Source of the DNA: Nitrospinaceae bacterium
GTDB taxonomy: Bacteria; Nitrospinota_A; UBA7883; JAJDBK01
Direction of reading: 5' to 3'
DNA length: 64,000 bases
Assembly: GCA_029261405.1 (NCBI GenBank)
Contig: JAJDBK010000011.1
Coordinates: 124,001-188,000 of the forward strand
Of the stretch, positions 43,867 through 53,607 are shown in pieces; the first letter of the stretch is position 1, and the number at the start of each line of letters is the position of its first letter. The notes below the pieces were generated by a model. It made no database searches and was not told where the DNA came from. It saw only the letters and a list, made by a program, of their open reading frames with translations. Both the position numbers and the translations under genes were made by a program.

Positions 43867-45411
43867 TTATTCCCACTCTATGGTGCCGGGAGGTTTTGAT
43901 GTGATGTCGTATACGACCCTGTTTATGCCACGAACTTCGCCTATGACCCTGTTGGATATGGTTGTAAGCAGTTCATACGGTATCGGGGCGAAGTTGGCGG
44001 TCATGGCGTCGCGGCTTGTGACGGCCCTTAACGCCAGTACGTTCTCATAGGTTCGTTCGTCCCCCATTACGCCCACCGATTTCACCGGAAGCAGAACCCC
44101 GAACGCCTGCCACACTTCCTTGTAATAATCGCTCTTCTTGAACTCCTCCAGTATGATCGCATCGGCCAGGCGCAGTACCGACAGCTTCCGCTCTGTCACA
44201 TCGCCAAGGATGCGGATGGCGAGTCCCGGACCGGGAAAGGGGTGTCGCCATACCATATCGTGGGGAATCCCAAGCTCTTCACCCAACGCGCGGGCTTCGT
44301 CCTTGAAAAGCTCTCTCAAGGGTTCGATCAGGTCCATGTTCAAAAGGTCGCCAAGTTCCAGGTTGTGGTGGGTTTTAATGACCGCCGATGGTCCCGCAAA
44401 ACTCACAGATTCGATGACATCGGGGTAGAGAGTTCCCTGCGCCAGGAATTTTACGTTCGGTATCTTTTTCGCCTCTTCGATAAAGATATCCACGAATGCC
44501 GGGCCGATAATTTTACGTTTCTCCTGCGGGTCGGTTATCCCCTTGAGCTTGTCGAGAAAATGAGTGGCGGCGTCCACCTTTATAACTTTCATCTGGAAAT
44601 GGTCCGCGTAAGAGGACATCACCTTCTCCGCCTCCCCCTGACGCAACAGCCCGTTATCGACGAAAATACAGGTCAGCCGGTCGCCGACAGCCTCATGTAC
44701 CAGCTTTGCCGTGACGGAGGAATCGACTCCGCCCGATAGCCCGCAGACGACGTTTGCGTTCCCGACTTCTTCCCGGATCGACTCAAGTTTCTCCTGGATG
44801 AACGAACGCATGGTCCAGTCACCAGCGACTTTGCATATTCTGAACAGAAAGTTCTCCAGCATTTCCGTACCTTGAGGGGTATGGGCCACTTCCGGGTGGA
44901 ACTGGATGCCGTAGACAGGTTTCGTGAGATGTTTTATGGCCGCCACAGGGGCGTTGGCGGTATGGGCTATGACGGCAAACCCTTCAGGCTCCCGATCTAT
45001 CCTGTCACCGTGGCTCATCCAGACCTCCTGACTCTCGTCAAGGCCAAAGAAGAGTTCCGCGCCGGTATCGCATGCGAGTCTTGCGGCGCCATACTCCCGG
45101 TGGTCCGCTTTGCACACCTCTCCACCAAAAAGATGGGTAGTCAACTGCATCCCGTAGCAGATACCGAGTAGAGGAACTCCCAGGTCGTAGACTTCCTTTG
45201 AGACCATCGGCGCGTTTTCGTCGGTAACATACGAGGGTCCTCCAGACAGAATTATGCCGCGAGGCGAGAATTCCCTGATCTTGTCCAAACCGATATCGAA
45301 CCGGTGTATCTCGCAGTAGACCTTCGATTCGCGGACACGCCGTGCGATTAGCTGGGTGTATTGCGACCCGAAATCGAGGATAAGGATCTTTTCGTGAGCC
45401 ACATCGTTCAT
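43867..45411 (-). CDS. guaA: GMP synthase (glutamine-hydrolysing)
   Basis: 514 residues. The class I amidotransferase domain has the nucleophile in LLGICYGMQLTTHLFGG and His/Glu in YGIQFHPEVAHT. The ATP pyrophosphatase domain has VVCGLSGGVDSSVTAKLVHE, and the C-terminal dimerisation domain ends GEVRGINRVVYDITSKPPGT and IEWE. It converts XMP to GMP with glutamine and ATP. It is 3 bp after guaB on the same strand, so both steps from IMP to GMP are co-transcribed. Confidence 0.98.
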   Translation of the reverse strand: MNDVAHEKILILDFGSQYTQLIARRVRESKVYCEIHRFDIGLDKIREFSPRGIILSGGPSYVTDENAPMVSKEVYDLGVPLLGICYGMQLTTHLFGGEVCKADHREYGAARLACDTGAELFFGLDESQEVWMSHGDRIDREPEGFAVIAHTANAPVAAIKHLTKPVYGIQFHPEVAHTPQGTEMLENFLFRICKVAGDWTMRSFIQEKLESIREEVGNANVVCGLSGGVDSSVTAKLVHEAVGDRLTCIFVDNGLLRQGEAEKVMSSYADHFQMKVIKVDAATHFLDKLKGITDPQEKRKIIGPAFVDIFIEEAKKIPNVKFLAQGTLYPDVIESVSFAGPSAVIKTHHNLELGDLLNMDLIEPLRELFKDEARALGEELGIPHDMVWRHPFPGPGLAIRILGDVTERKLSVLRLADAIILEEFKKSDYYKEVWQAFGVLLPVKSVGVMGDERTYENVLALRAVTSRDAMTANFAPIPYELLTTISNRVIGEVRGINRVVYDITSKPPGTIEWE

Positions 45412-45414
45412 CTT

Positions 45415-46887
45415 TTATTCACTTCCAAGAGAGTAGTTGGGCGCTTCTTTGGTGATATGGATGTCATGCACATGACTCTCCCGCAGTCCAGACGACGATA
45501 TCTTGACGAACCGGGCCTTCTTCTGCAAGTCTGGAATATTTTCCGCTCCGCAATATCCCATGCCGGAACGAAGCCCTCCGAGAAGCTGGTTGACCACGAA
45601 CGAGAGTTCACCCTTGTAGGGAACGCGGCCTTCCACCCCTTCAGGAACAAGTTTCACACTGGCGTTCCCCTCCTGGAAATATCGGTCAGCGCTCCCTTCG
45701 GTCATGGCCCCGATTGAGCCCATTCCCCGGTACTCTTTGTATACGCGCCCCTGGAACATGATCTTCTCACCAGGAGACTCCTCCACGCCGGCGAAAAGGG
45801 AGCCGATCATCACACACGACGCTCCGGCGGCCAACGCTTTTACCACATCGCCGGAGTGTTTGACGCCGCCATCGGCTATCACCGGGATACCGCTCTTTGA
45901 CGCTGTAATAGCGCAATCGTTCACGGCGGTTATCTGGGGTACGCCGACACCTGCTACGATTCGGGTGGTGCAGATCGATCCAGGACCGATCCCCACCTTT
46001 ACAGCGTCTACACCCGCTTCGACAAGATCGGCGGTCGCCTCTGCGGTGGCTACGTTACCGGCGATGATTTTTACACCGTTGCAGTATTTTCTGATGGCTT
46101 TGACAGCTGTTATTACAGATTTGCTATGACCGTGGGCGGTATCGATCACTATGACATCGCAACCGTAACGGATCAACTCCTGCGCCCGCTCGTCCCTGTC
46201 CGCGCCAACTCCCACCGCCGCGCCTACCCGAAGACGGCCTTTCTCATCCTTGGAGGCGTTAGGACTCTGAACGCTTTTTTCGATATCATTTATGGTGATA
46301 AGACCGGTCAATACACCTTTGTCGTCCACAACCAGCAGTTTTTCTATCCTGTTGTCGTGGAGCAGTCTCTTCGCGGAGTCGAGATCAACACCAACCTGCG
46401 CTGTTATAAGCCGATCCCTGGTCATCAGATCCCGGATCGGAGTCTCCATGTCGGTGATGAACCGGATATCACGATTGGTCAGTATTCCCACAAGTTTGTC
46501 ACCGCTCGTAACGGGAAACCCGGAGAAACCGTATTTCGCTTTCAACGCAAACGCATCGCCTACCTTCTGGCCCGGGTTAAGACTTATGGGATCGAGGATC
46601 ATGCCGGTAACGTGTCGTTTTACCTTGTCAATCTCCTTGCGCTGTTTTTCTATGGAGAGGTTTTTGTGGACTATGCCCATACCACCTTCAAGCGCAAGAG
46701 CTATGGCGAGACGAGCCTCGGTTACGGTATCCATCGGCGCGGATATGATCGGCGCATTCAGCCCTAAACCTTTGGTAATGTTCGTTCGCACGTCCACTTC
46801 CGCAGGGATCAGGCCAGAGTAGTCAGGTTGAAGCAGAACATCGTCAAAAGTCAGAGCCGTTCTGATAGACGAGAATTTATCGAGCAT
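45415..46887 (-). CDS. guaB: IMP dehydrogenase
   Basis: 490 residues from the ATG at 46887, which follows GAGGAAAC; an earlier in-frame start at 46917 would add ten residues not typical of the family (which begins near the [19 protein letters not shown] motif). Two CBS domains interrupt the barrel ([20 protein letters not shown] and the preceding repeat). The catalytic loop is [20 protein letters not shown], with the active Cys, followed by [20 protein letters not shown]. It oxidises IMP to XMP, the committed step to guanine nucleotides. Confidence 0.97.
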   Translation of the reverse strand: MLDKFSSIRTALTFDDVLLQPDYSGLIPAEVDVRTNITKGLGLNAPIISAPMDTVTEARLAIALALEGGMGIVHKNLSIEKQRKEIDKVKRHVTGMILDPISLNPGQKVGDAFALKAKYGFSGFPVTSGDKLVGILTNRDIRFITDMETPIRDLMTRDRLITAQVGVDLDSAKRLLHDNRIEKLLVVDDKGVLTGLITINDIEKSVQSPNASKDEKGRLRVGAAVGVGADRDERAQELIRYGCDVIVIDTAHGHSKSVITAVKAIRKYCNGVKIIAGNVATAEATADLVEAGVDAVKVGIGPGSICTTRIVAGVGVPQITAVNDCAITASKSGIPVIADGGVKHSGDVVKALAAGASCVMIGSLFAGVEESPGEKIMFQGRVYKEYRGMGSIGAMTEGSADRYFQEGNASVKLVPEGVEGRVPYKGELSFVVNQLLGGLRSGMGYCGAENIPDLQKKARFVKISSSGLRESHVHDIHITKEAPNYSLGSE

Positions 46888-47304
46888 CTGTAGTTTCCTC
46901 ACAAAGATCTGAAACAATACTTATAAAGAAACAGCCCCGACAATACAAGCCCCATGACCGGGCCAGTGGCGCGACCACAGCGATTAACGTTATCGCTGGG
47001 ATTGGATGGACTGATTACGATTGCTCCGGTAGGTGCGTGGCGCACACCCATTCACGCTGACGCTGGAAACCGTGGGTCCAGATTACGTTCGCTCCGGTAG
47101 CGCTCACTTCGTTCACTGCCTCCGGCCCCCTTACGGACGAAATATAATTACAGGGCCACAGCCAGTGGCAAATATCCCCATGACTCCGGTAGCAGTGATA
47201 TGTTGGGCGCCAGGCGCCCGTGCAAAGCGCCCGTAATGGTGTGCATATTTTTTGTAAATGGGTTAGAATTCCTCTCGGATGTCGAGTCAAAATCAAGAGA
47301 GCGT
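46888..47304. other. Gene-free interval with short repeats between guaB and the response regulator
   Basis: No credible gene is visible. The interval contains a hairpin CAGCGAT-TAACGTT-ATCGCTG (46978-46998) and a 20-bp direct repeat, GATTACG..GCTCCGGTAG, at 47013-47032 and 47081-47100 (18 of 20 identical). A further CTCCGGTAG sits near 47185, and GGGCGCC-A-GGCGCCC is at 47205-47219. These could be remnants of an intergenic repeat or a structured RNA. Confidence 0.5.
46920..46948 (-). promoter_or_regulatory. Candidate guaBA promoter
   Basis: Read on the - strand: TTGTAT (46948-46943), a 17-bp spacer and TATAAG (46925-46920). Transcription would start about 25 bp before the guaB ATG. Confidence 0.45.
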
Positions 47305-48729
47305 ATGGAAGAAGAAAAAAGACCGGTTATTCTTGCTGTGGATGACGAGGAGGACAACCTTGCTGTTCTTCATGGACGGCTTACGCGCAGAAATTACGAG
47401 GTTGTAACAGTAAACTCCGGGGCCAAAGCTCTTGCGAGTCTCAAGGAAGTGGCTCCCGACATCGTGCTACTCGACGTAATGATGCCGGGTATGGACGGTT
47501 ATGAAACGTGCCACAAGATCAAGGAGATTTCAACCGACCAGTTTCTGCCGATAATTCTCCTTACGGCCAAGGTGGATAAAGACTCCAAAATCAAGGGTCT
47601 GGACACTGGCGCCGACGATTACGTAACTAAACCGTTTGATATGGACGAGCTTTCCGCCCGGATAAGGGCCATGTTGCGGATAAGGAGGCTCCAGCAGGAG
47701 CTTGCCGTAAAGGAGCGGGAAGTAAAAAGGCTCAATACGGAACTTAAGGGCCAGTACAATTTTGAGAATATAATCGGCGCTTCGGAGACCATGCGGGAAG
47801 TCTTTGAAAAAATGGAGGGAGCCGCGCGGATCACAAGCCCTGTGATAATAACCGGCGATTCTGGTACGGGTAAGGAACTTGTGGCGCGGGGAATACACTA
47901 TGCCTCACCTAAAGCGGGCAAACCTTTTGTTCCCGTAAACTGCGCGGCCCTTCCGGCTGACCTGATCGAATCGGAGCTGTTCGGCCACAAAAAGGGTTCT
48001 TTTACCGGGGCGGTATCGGCTCAGGAGGGTCTTTTCAAGTCTGCTGACGGTGGCACGATTTTCCTGGACGAGATAGGTGAAATGCCAACTGCGGTGCAGG
48101 CGAAACTACTGCGTGTTTTGCAAGAGGGCGCCATCCGCCCGGTGGGTGGCACAGCCGAGGTAAAGATAGATGTCCGGGTGATAGCGGCCACAAACATAGA
48201 CCTTGAAGACGCTGTGGAGGATGGCAGGTTTCGGGAGGATCTCTATTACCGAATTTCGGTTCTGAGCCTTGACCTTCCCTCCCTGAGTCATCGCAAGCCG
48301 GACATTCCTGTGTTGGCCAACCATTTTATAAAAAAGTTCAACAAACAGTTCTCGGCAAACGTCAAGGGACTCGACGATTCGGCAATGCAGGCTATCCTGA
48401 ATTACGATTGGCCCGGCAACGTCCGGGAGTTCCAGAACGTTATCGAGCGATGTTACGTCTACGCCGACCTGGAGTGGGTCTCCGAAAAACATTTAAGCCT
48501 TCACCGGGCCAAAAAACCGGGGAGAGGGGCTGAACGGCAAGATGAGAGACATACCGCAACCGAGGAGATCTCAGAAGAGAATTTTCCGACTTTGGAGGTT
48601 GCGGAGAAGAACCTGATCGAAAAAGCCATGCTCCTGGCTGACAACAACAAGGTCAAGGCGGCCAAACTGCTGGGAATCCACCGGTCCCGCCTCTACAAAA
48701 AACTGGAACTTTACGGCATCGGTTTGTGA
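47305..48729 (+). CDS. Sigma-54-dependent response regulator (NtrC family)
   Basis: 474 residues from the ATG at 47305; an upstream in-frame start would add residues from non-coding DNA. The receiver domain has acidic VDDEED, phospho-acceptor Asp57 (VLLDVMMPG) and Lys109 (YVTKPF). The AAA+ domain has Walker A GDSGTGKE (184-191), the sigma-54 contact loop GSFTGA (231-236) in place of the usual GAFTGA, Walker B GGTIFLDEIGE and the R-finger region FREDLYYRISVLSLDLPSL. The C-terminus is a Fis-type helix-turn-helix (KVKAAKLLGIHRSRLYKKLE). It likely pairs with the histidine kinase at 50427. Confidence 0.93.
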   Translation: MEEEKRPVILAVDDEEDNLAVLHGRLTRRNYEVVTVNSGAKALASLKEVAPDIVLLDVMMPGMDGYETCHKIKEISTDQFLPIILLTAKVDKDSKIKGLDTGADDYVTKPFDMDELSARIRAMLRIRRLQQELAVKEREVKRLNTELKGQYNFENIIGASETMREVFEKMEGAARITSPVIITGDSGTGKELVARGIHYASPKAGKPFVPVNCAALPADLIESELFGHKKGSFTGAVSAQEGLFKSADGGTIFLDEIGEMPTAVQAKLLRVLQEGAIRPVGGTAEVKIDVRVIAATNIDLEDAVEDGRFREDLYYRISVLSLDLPSLSHRKPDIPVLANHFIKKFNKQFSANVKGLDDSAMQAILNYDWPGNVREFQNVIERCYVYADLEWVSEKHLSLHRAKKPGRGAERQDERHTATEEISEENFPTLEVAEKNLIEKAMLLADNNKVKAAKLLGIHRSRLYKKLELYGIGL

Positions 48730-48775
48730 TATAACTCTGCAAACCCGGAAATAACAATATGCCGTGTAACGAAGT

Positions 48776-49900
48776 ATGAGAACAACGCTGAAGCAATTTG
48801 ATGCCGGAAGGTACTTGCGCCTTCTTTGCGCAAGTACAGCTCTGGCGGCTACTGTTGTTCTTCTCTCCGCCCCATCTTCATTCGCCTTCGGCGACTCGAA
48901 TGCGTCGATCCACGGTTACATGGACCTCGTCTACAAGCAGGCTAGCGAACCGGAGGGGATTTTCGCGTCGAATGCGGGAGATCCGACCAACGGCTCTTTC
49001 GATCTGCGTCACTTTAATTTTCTCATGGACGTGAAAATTCTCCCTGAACTTAGAGTGAAAGGGCAGATTGAGTATGATCACGGTCCCGACACCGAAAGGG
49101 GACTCGGCGGAATAATTCTGGAGTACGCCTTTGGAGAGTATACCGTTACAGACAACCTTACCATCAGGGCCGGAAAGACACTTACACCCTACGGCATCTA
49201 CAACGAACTGCACGATGCGACACCCGCTTTTCTCTCGGTAGACATCTCCGAGAGTATTTACAAATCGAACATGCAGGGCGGTTTTGCCATGTTCCCCAAA
49301 TGGAGCACCGGGTTGGCTGTTGTAGGCCAGTTACCTCTGTTAAGCGGCCTTGAACTGATCGAATATACACTCTACATTGGCAATGGGGAATCTCTTCTCG
49401 GGACCAACGACAGCCAGTACGACGATAACCTCAACAAAGGTGTGGGGGGCAGGATTAACTTTGTCGGGGACGATTCCATCTTCGAGGCGGGAGTTTCAAT
49501 CTATTATGGCGACAAGGCGGTAACCGAAGACAACCTGGACGAAAGACATCTGGCGGCCATCTTCTCCATCGAGGCGAACATAGACGATATCAATATTCAT
49601 GGTGAATACGCCTACTCCGAACTGGGTGAAAAAGAGCAGAAAGCCTGGTATATACAAGCGTCTTACCGGTTCGGAAGGCTCACTCCTTATATCCGTTATC
49701 AGACTCTTGATCCGCAAGCTGACGTGGACAACGACGAGTGGAATACGATCCTGGGGGGTGTGAACTACAGTATAAACGACAACCTGTTTCTGAAGCTGGA
49801 GTGGAACGAGCACTCCCGTGAAGACAATAACCTGGGGGTGATTGACGAGGGGAACGAAAGTTTCTCCGAGGTACGCACCGCCCTGACACTGTTCTTCTGA
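48776..49900 (+). CDS. Outer-membrane porin-like beta-barrel
   Basis: 374 residues. The signal peptide (STALAATVVLLSAPSSFAF) is followed by alternating amphipathic strands (ASIHGYMDLVYKQ, LRVKGQIEYDHG, NLTIRAGKTLTPYGIY, KAWYIQASYRFGRLTPYIRY). The last strand ends in Phe, the usual BAM recognition residue (TALTLFF). Short turns and longer loops indicate about 14-16 strands. The substrate is unknown; a phosphate- or anion-selective porin is suggested only by the binding protein next to it. It overlaps the next gene by 1 bp (TGATG). Confidence 0.85.
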   Translation: MRTTLKQFDAGRYLRLLCASTALAATVVLLSAPSSFAFGDSNASIHGYMDLVYKQASEPEGIFASNAGDPTNGSFDLRHFNFLMDVKILPELRVKGQIEYDHGPDTERGLGGIILEYAFGEYTVTDNLTIRAGKTLTPYGIYNELHDATPAFLSVDISESIYKSNMQGGFAMFPKWSTGLAVVGQLPLLSGLELIEYTLYIGNGESLLGTNDSQYDDNLNKGVGGRINFVGDDSIFEAGVSIYYGDKAVTEDNLDERHLAAIFSIEANIDDINIHGEYAYSELGEKEQKAWYIQASYRFGRLTPYIRYQTLDPQADVDNDEWNTILGGVNYSINDNLFLKLEWNEHSREDNNLGVIDEGNESFSEVRTALTLFF

Positions 49901-50385
49901 TGCGCCGCCATATCTACCGATCTGGAATGAAGACGACCCTTCTCGTCACTGTTGCGCTACTGGGGGCGATCCTCTTGTTTACGCCGACCGTGGAGTCGTC
50001 CAGCGGAAAGCTCGTGGTTGTGGTAGGCTCGGATAACCCTGTACACGAGCTGACCGGCAAGGATCTTAAAGACATGTTTTTAGGCAGGCGCCTCAAATGG
50101 GCGGACGGAGTGGCTGTCCAGCCGTGCGACCTTGTGGAGAAACAAAATGGCGATGTCGCCAGGTCCGTATTCGCCAAGGAGTACCTGCATAAGGACGCTC
50201 ATACCCTGAAGAACTACTGGATAAAGATGATCTTTTCCGGCAGGGGCAATCCTCCGATGGAGTTCAAGCGGGCAAAGCAGGTGTTGCGGTTTGTCGAAGA
50301 GACAGAAGGCGCCATCGGCTATATGCTGGAAAACCAGGTTACGGGCGATGTGAAGGTCGTCAGGATAATCCAGGGTTCTGATTAG
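49900..50385 (+). CDS. Small PstS-like periplasmic substrate-binding protein
   Basis: 161 residues. An ATG at 49900 overlaps the porin stop; ATG 49927 (MKTTLLVTVALLGAILLF) is an alternative. After the signal peptide the body reads KLVVVVGSDNPVHELTGKDL, KDMFLGRRLKWADGVAVQPC, HTLKNYWIKMIFSGRGNPPM and VEETEGAIGYMLENQVTGDV. This is the compact PstS-like domain used by small phosphate-type binding proteins that occur without ABC components. Between a porin and a kinase it may act as a sensor partner rather than a transport protein. Confidence 0.8.
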   Translation: MRRHIYRSGMKTTLLVTVALLGAILLFTPTVESSSGKLVVVVGSDNPVHELTGKDLKDMFLGRRLKWADGVAVQPCDLVEKQNGDVARSVFAKEYLHKDAHTLKNYWIKMIFSGRGNPPMEFKRAKQVLRFVEETEGAIGYMLENQVTGDVKVVRIIQGSD

Positions 50386-50426
50386 CCCGCCACTGGTAAT
50401 CCCGGACCGGGACCGCAATTCACGTC

Positions 50427-52037
50427 ATGACCAATATCTCCATAAAAGCCAAGCTTTGGGGCAACCTTGCGGTGGTTCTTACCTTCTACATCGCCATGTG
50501 GTTCCTCTCATACTACTCCTCGGTCCAGATAGGCGCTAATCTCGATTCGGCCAAGGTGGAGGCCATGCGGGAGGCGGACACCCTCCGGTTGACCTTGAAA
50601 GATGTGCAGTTGCTTGCCAACGACGCCGCCCAGCTCAAGGACACAGTCCAGCTCGATGAAGCCGATTCAAGAGCCGAAGAATTCAGTAAGGCGATAAAAA
50701 GACTACAAAAACTCGACCCTGAAAACGTAGACGAATATATACAGACCTGGAAAGATTTTCAGACATATTACACTAGCGCCTACAAGGCCGCCGAACTGCT
50801 GATAAACGAAGACGTGTTTTCCGAGGATCTGCGCGAACACGCCAAGGTGGTGACAAGCACTCTGCCTACCCTCAAGAGCGATGTCGACAAGATACTGCAC
50901 CGCAGTTACGACACCTTCAGCGACCTGCTCGACAGATCAACCCATGTGGCCTCCCTACTGGTTACTCAGAACTTTGTACTGTTGATGACGGTGGTGATGC
51001 TCTCGGCCATAGTGTTTCCGATGATAATCAGGTCCATTACCAAGCCGATCAACAAACTCGTTGACGCCACAAACGAAATCGCCGGCGGAAACCTCGACGT
51101 TCAGGCTGAGGTGGTAAGCCTCGACGAAATCGGGGGGCTTGCCATCTCGTTCAACCGGATGACAAGAATGCTCAAAGAGAAAAACGAGGCGTTGGAACGG
51201 ACCGCAGGGGCGCTTCAATCTTCCCTTGGAGTGCGAAGAGAGATGCAGAAGAAGATCCTCGACGCAAACGCGGAGTTAAAGTCGGCAAACCTGAAACTAA
51301 GAGAGGCGGACCGGTTGAAGACAGAGTTTCTCGCCTCCATGTCTCACGAATTGCGAACCCCGTTAAACGCCATAATCAATTTTACCGACCAGATACTCGA
51401 AGACTGGACCCTGCTACAGGACGACAAGGAGTGGTTCGACGAAGCCAACGGAATGCTTTCACGGGTTCTGCGTAGCTCCAGGCACTTGCTGGCCCTGATA
51501 AACGACCTGCTTGACCTTGCCAAGGTGGAATCGGGTATTGTCACGCTCGATTTGGTTGAGGCGGATATCAGGGAGATCGCCGCCGACGCCATAGCCTCGG
51601 TTTCTTCCCTGGCAAAAGCCAAAAACCTCCAGATGAAGCTGACCGCTCCGGACGATCCAAGGCTCTTCAAGCTTGACGAGAGAAGGATTCTCCAGGTCTT
51701 TATCAATCTGCTCTCCAACTCAATCAAGTTTACCGAAAAAGGGTATCTTGAGATCGACATCAAGATTGATAAGAAGACGCCAGATGGCGCCATCATCAAT
51801 GTGATCGACACAGGAATCGGTATCCCGGAGGAACATCTGGACATAGTCTTCGACAGGTTCCGTCAGGTAGACGGAGGAGACGCAAGGAGCCATACGGGAA
51901 CCGGGCTTGGACTAAACCTTGTCAAGGAGCTTGTGGAGCTACATGGCGGATGGGTGAAAGTGACCAGCGAAGTTGGTAAAGGCTCTGTTTTCACCTTCTA
52001 CCTCCCCTATGTAGCGCAGACAGGAGACCTGGAGTAA
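50427..52037 (+). CDS. Membrane sensor histidine kinase
   Basis: 536 residues with two hydrophobic helices (WGNLAVVLTFYIAMWFLSYY near residue 10 and FVLLMTVVMLSAIVFPMII near 184) enclosing a helical periplasmic domain of about 150 residues. Next come a HAMP linker (SITKPINKLVDATNEIAGGN), coiled coil and HisKA with His307 (FLASMSHELRTPLNAIINF). The catalytic domain has N box VFINLLSNSIKFTEKGYLEI and G boxes IDTGIGIPEEHLDIVFDRF and GTGLGLNLVKELVELHGG. It lies about 40 bp after the binding protein gene, which suggests it senses the porin/binding-protein ligand and signals to the sigma-54 regulator upstream. Confidence 0.93.
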   Translation: MTNISIKAKLWGNLAVVLTFYIAMWFLSYYSSVQIGANLDSAKVEAMREADTLRLTLKDVQLLANDAAQLKDTVQLDEADSRAEEFSKAIKRLQKLDPENVDEYIQTWKDFQTYYTSAYKAAELLINEDVFSEDLREHAKVVTSTLPTLKSDVDKILHRSYDTFSDLLDRSTHVASLLVTQNFVLLMTVVMLSAIVFPMIIRSITKPINKLVDATNEIAGGNLDVQAEVVSLDEIGGLAISFNRMTRMLKEKNEALERTAGALQSSLGVRREMQKKILDANAELKSANLKLREADRLKTEFLASMSHELRTPLNAIINFTDQILEDWTLLQDDKEWFDEANGMLSRVLRSSRHLLALINDLLDLAKVESGIVTLDLVEADIREIAADAIASVSSLAKAKNLQMKLTAPDDPRLFKLDERRILQVFINLLSNSIKFTEKGYLEIDIKIDKKTPDGAIINVIDTGIGIPEEHLDIVFDRFRQVDGGDARSHTGTGLGLNLVKELVELHGGWVKVTSEVGKGSVFTFYLPYVAQTGDLE

Positions 52038-52114
52038 ATCCTGGTGACAGTTATTATACTTTTGAATATCTAAAATTCTGTTGTAGCATGATCATAGTAT
52101 AACAGGAGGACAAC

Positions 52115-53309
52115 ATGGCCCAGTTGTTCAAGAACGTCAACGATACGTTAGGTGGGCTTGTTCAATCGATCAGCATGGGTAGCCTGGCCCCTCCTGATAT
52201 ACAGCGTCCGTTTGTATGGAAGAATACCAAGGTTCGGGATCTTTTCGATTCGATGTATCGGGGATATCCGGTAGGTTATTTACTTTTCTGGAAGAACGCA
52301 TACGCTGAAGGGGTTAAAAACATAGGGTCGGAGCAAAAACAGAAATGCGCCAGCCAGCTTATAGTTGACGGTCAACAACGATTAACCTCCCTTTACGCGG
52401 TTATCAGGGGAATTCCTGTCGTCAGAGAAAACTTTCGTACCTGATATCTCACTTATTTGGGCCGAAAAGACTAACATTTTTGATTTTGTTTCCGACTATC
52501 TTGAAAATCTGGCAACTGTCCGTGAACTGACATCCGATGAAAAAAAACGGATACAGGATGCGTTCTCCCGTCTTCAGAACCTCTTGAATTTTCCCTTCAC
52601 AGTATTGGAGCTTTCCGAGGAGCAAGTGGCGGAAGTTTTTGTCCATATTAACAGTAAAGGAAAATCGCTTAACCAGGCTGATTTTATTCTCACCTTGATG
52701 TCGGTCTTCCGGGATCATGGAAGGACACAACTGGAAAATTTCTGTCGCCAATCGAGATTACCGGCTCACGGAGTAGCATCATCGTTCAACCACTTCATTC
52801 ATCCCGATCCAGACCAGCTGTTGTGGGTAAGCGTGGGGCTTGGATTCAAACTGCGCCGGATCATTGCCCGGTGGTTTTTCATGTCGAGTTTGACGAGTCG
52901 GTTCACAAGTTCACCCGAATCGGATATGGAATTTGATTTTGCCAGGTTTCGGGAAACGTCCGATGCCGGTAGCTTCGTAGGTATTCTCAACCGTATTTGC
53001 GATGAGAGCCTCACCCGTGATTTTTGGGATATTACGCTCCCGATCGATATGGCGACATCCTCGCCGAGAAGCCCCTCCATATATGCTTTCTACGCATCCC
53101 TGAATTTGCTTGAGGCGCGTGCGCTCTTTATTCATTCCCGGTTTGAAGATTATCAGAATGCCCGGACTATGGTGGTTGAGTGTTGGCCTTCAGCTTCTCC
53201 GGTCTACGTTTCTGGGCGGAAAAACAAAAGTTTTTACCTTCGCACAGGCGGTTCGACGAGCGAGCTTGATATTGAAAAGGCGCAAGGCTATATCAAGACC
53301 CGATTTTAG
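52115..53309 (+). pseudogene. DUF262 protein, disrupted by frameshift and small deletion
   Basis: The first frame (52115-52444) has strong AGGAGGA and the DUF262 N-terminus: SLAPPDIQRPFVWKNTKVRD, GYPVGYLLFWKN and the nucleotide motif IVDGQQRLTSLYAVIRGIPV. It stops at 52444. Coding resumes at once in another frame with PDISLIWAEKTNIFDFVSDY, then ELSEEQVAEVFVHINSKGKS, LNQADFILTLM and on to 53309. Full-length homologues have about 40-50 more residues between RGIPV and the IW element, so a deletion is likely as well as the shift. DUF262 proteins include GmrSD-like restriction enzymes and other phage-defence ATPases. No DUF1524 nuclease domain follows. Confidence 0.85.
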
Positions 53310-53607
53310 AACTGACTGAAATAACTTGTTCCCGTTTTTCAACAGCCTGTGGAAAACTTATGGATAACTTTACAAATCAACTGTTTCCAGAATCGGGAAT
53401 CGTCAGGAGCGACTTGAGATATGTGCAGACTCTATGCTTGTAACTAGTTGAAATATAACGAGATATATGAGTAAATCTGGATTATTCAAGGTTTTTCGCC
53501 TTTTTGCATTGAGGCTTAAGTAAGTTATCCACAGAACGTCCAGAAGTTATTGAATATTGGACGTTGCGCCGCCAGCTTCTTTCTGAAACGGCTGGCGGCG
53601 CAGACGA
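53310..53607. other. Intergenic region with DnaA-box-like sites and strong hairpins
   Basis: No gene is visible. Sites: TGTGGAAAA (53348-53356, TTTTCCACA on -), TATGGATAA (53359-53367, TTATCCATA on -) and a perfect DnaA box TTATCCACA (53525-53533). Hairpins: AACGTCC/GGACGTT (53535-53541 and 53559-53565), then a 12-bp perfect stem (53565-53576 and 53591-53602) with a 14-base loop just after gltA on the - strand. The larger stem has no T-run but may end gltA or block readthrough. Confidence 0.6.

Noticed and set aside
47015-47296. A 93-codon - strand frame in the interval before the response regulator
   Set aside because: Its composition (many Cys, His, Trp) and coincidence with the short direct repeats suggest non-coding DNA.
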